Source of the DNA: Thiotrichaceae bacterium
Lineage (GTDB): Bacteria > Pseudomonadota > Gammaproteobacteria > Thiotrichales > Thiotrichaceae
DNA: 5,740 bases
Assembly (NCBI GenBank): GCA_027024625.1
Contig: JALVRY010000185.1
Coordinates: 1-5,740 of the forward strand
Reading direction: 5' to 3'
In this document: piece by piece, positions 5,155 through 5,740 of the stretch
How positions within the stretch are numbered: position 1 is the stretch's first letter
Layout: each line of letters starts with the position of its first letter
Notes under the pieces: generated by a model
What the model was told of the DNA's origin: nothing
Databases searched by the model: none
The model's input: the letters and a program-made list of their open reading frames with translations, nothing else
Made by a program: the position numbers and the translations under genes

Positions 5155-5528
5155 ATACAACAGTAAACGTACTGCAAGATATTGAACTTGCTCCAATACC
5201 ACCCGACTATTCTTGGCTAATTTTGCCGATTAGCTTGGTAGGCTTATTAATGTTAATCGCTAGTATTTGGTTTTGGCAACACTATCAACAACCACTTCGT
5301 AAAGGAATTAGACAACTGGACAAGCTCACCGACAAGCCGATTAATCCAACTGCTATTACAAAAATTATGCTACACAGTTTGCAAGTGAAGCGGCTTGCCG
5401 ACAGCTCTCTGCCAGAGGAGTTTATCCAGCGGCTAGAAGTAGCACAATTTGCCGCCCAACCCTGCTCTAGTAAGCAGTACCTTGCATTAAAGCAAGAAGC
5501 CAAGCGGTTATTACAGCATTTTTTATAA
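5151..5528 (+). CDS. Short single-pass membrane protein, DUF4381-like, third gene of the MoxR operon
   Basis: A 125-residue protein beginning at the ATG that overlaps the DUF58 stop codon (ATGA). A longer reading from 5076 would add 25 residues but run deep into the DUF58 gene, so the overlapping ATG is preferred. The N-terminus LQDIELAPIPPDYSW (8-22) resembles the proline-rich LxDIxLPP... start of DUF4381 proteins. It is followed by one hydrophobic segment of about 21 residues (22-42, WLILPISLVG through WFW). The remainder is soluble, basic and helical, ending in KQEAKRLLQHFL. In the family this protein sits between DUF58 and the VWA genes of MoxR/Bat clusters and is a plausible membrane anchor for the complex. 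It is shorter than the roughly 150-170 residues I expect for the family, and no VWA gene follows. Assignment rests on position, topology and the N-terminal motif. Confidence 0.78.
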   Translation: MNTTVNVLQDIELAPIPPDYSWLILPISLVGLLMLIASIWFWQHYQQPLRKGIRQLDKLTDKPINPTAITKIMLHSLQVKRLADSSLPEEFIQRLEVAQFAAQPCSSKQYLALKQEAKRLLQHFL

Positions 5529-5556
5529 ACCGAAACCCTTGCACACAAGCCTTAAT

Positions 5557-5740
5557 TTACTTTTTTCTCGCTAAAACCTTCTGGTGCTTGCTTTGTAGCA
5601 CATCAACAATTACCAAAACAATCATTGAGAAGTAGAAGGTCGCTTTCGATATAGGCTCTACCGCATAATCAAATAAATGTAGATGAGCTTGGTGACTGCC
5701 ATCACCAATCAAGACGACACCCACAATAAGCAAAATAAAT
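5557..5740 (-). CDS. TerC-family integral membrane protein, C-terminal part (cut by window edge)
   Basis: The last 60 residues of a gene entering from the right edge. It reads FILLIVGVVLIGDG (1-14 of the fragment), a polar stretch around DYAVEPISKA, then the hydrophobic ATFYFSMIVLVIVDVLQS (33-50) and a basic tail KHQKVLARKK. This matches the end of TerC/YgdQ-type proteins, where a FLxLxGxxLxxDG-like helix is followed by HVPKGYIYFAM-like sequence and a final helix with a basic tail. TerC proteins are inner-membrane proteins, several linked to manganese export and metal or tellurite stress. The typical HxPKGYIYF motif is altered here to EPISKATFYF. The gene converges on the MoxR operon with 28 bases between the stop codons. 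Only the family is claimed, from a short fragment. Confidence 0.72.
   Translation of the reverse strand, partial: FILLIVGVVLIGDGSHQAHLHLFDYAVEPISKATFYFSMIVLVIVDVLQSKHQKVLARKK

Noticed and set aside
5285..5548. 87-residue minus-strand open frame opposite the DUF4381-like gene
   Set aside because: Cysteine-rich, feature-poor translation antisense to the operon gene; likely a coding shadow.
1..5740. CRISPR array, insertion sequence, toxin-antitoxin or phage-defence genes
   Set aside because: No regularly spaced repeats, transposase-like frames or defence-type small gene pairs were seen on either strand. The MoxR-DUF58 pair can be associated with stress functions, but nothing here points to phage defence.

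Overview
The window reads as chromosomal DNA of a Gram-negative bacterium, most likely a gammaproteobacterium. The evidence is two outer-membrane porins ending in a C-terminal aromatic residue, a monofunctional-type HisB N-terminus, a tRNA-Pro with an encoded CCA end, and a MoxR/DUF58/DUF4381 operon. The porins resemble those of AT-richer gammaproteobacteria such as Thiotrichales or Cardiobacteriales. That placement is a guess from protein style, not a search result.

Left part, minus strand (1-2704): three separately transcribed genes lie head to tail. Reading leftwards, they are a major-type porin (1694-2704), a diverged porin paralogue (406-1500), and the start of hisB (cut at base 1). A strong hairpin terminator follows each porin (1632-1661 and 346-380). 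The second porin and hisB each have their own extended -10 promoter candidate, so the two porins can be regulated independently. The first porin has a long leader region with several inverted repeats and a candidate operator-promoter.

Middle (2705-3256): a 387-base intergenic region separates the leftward porin from a rightward tRNA-Pro(GGG) at 3092-3168. The MoxR operon follows the tRNA in the same direction.

Right part, plus strand (3257-5528): three genes are joined by 4-base stop/start overlaps (GTGA, then ATGA). They encode a MoxR-family AAA+ ATPase, a DUF58 protein with a degenerate VWA-like metal site, and a short single-pass membrane protein of the DUF4381 type. In the wider family these sit with VWA (BatA/BatB) and BatD genes and are thought to form a chaperone-like or membrane-associated assembly module. 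Here the operon stops after DUF4381, because the end of a convergent TerC-family gene (5557 to beyond 5740) begins 28 bases later.

Nothing in the window demands a wholly new system. The points most worth a second look are the shortened MoxR operon ending against terC, the inverted repeats upstream of the first porin, and the A9 tract and arginine-rich segment of the second porin.
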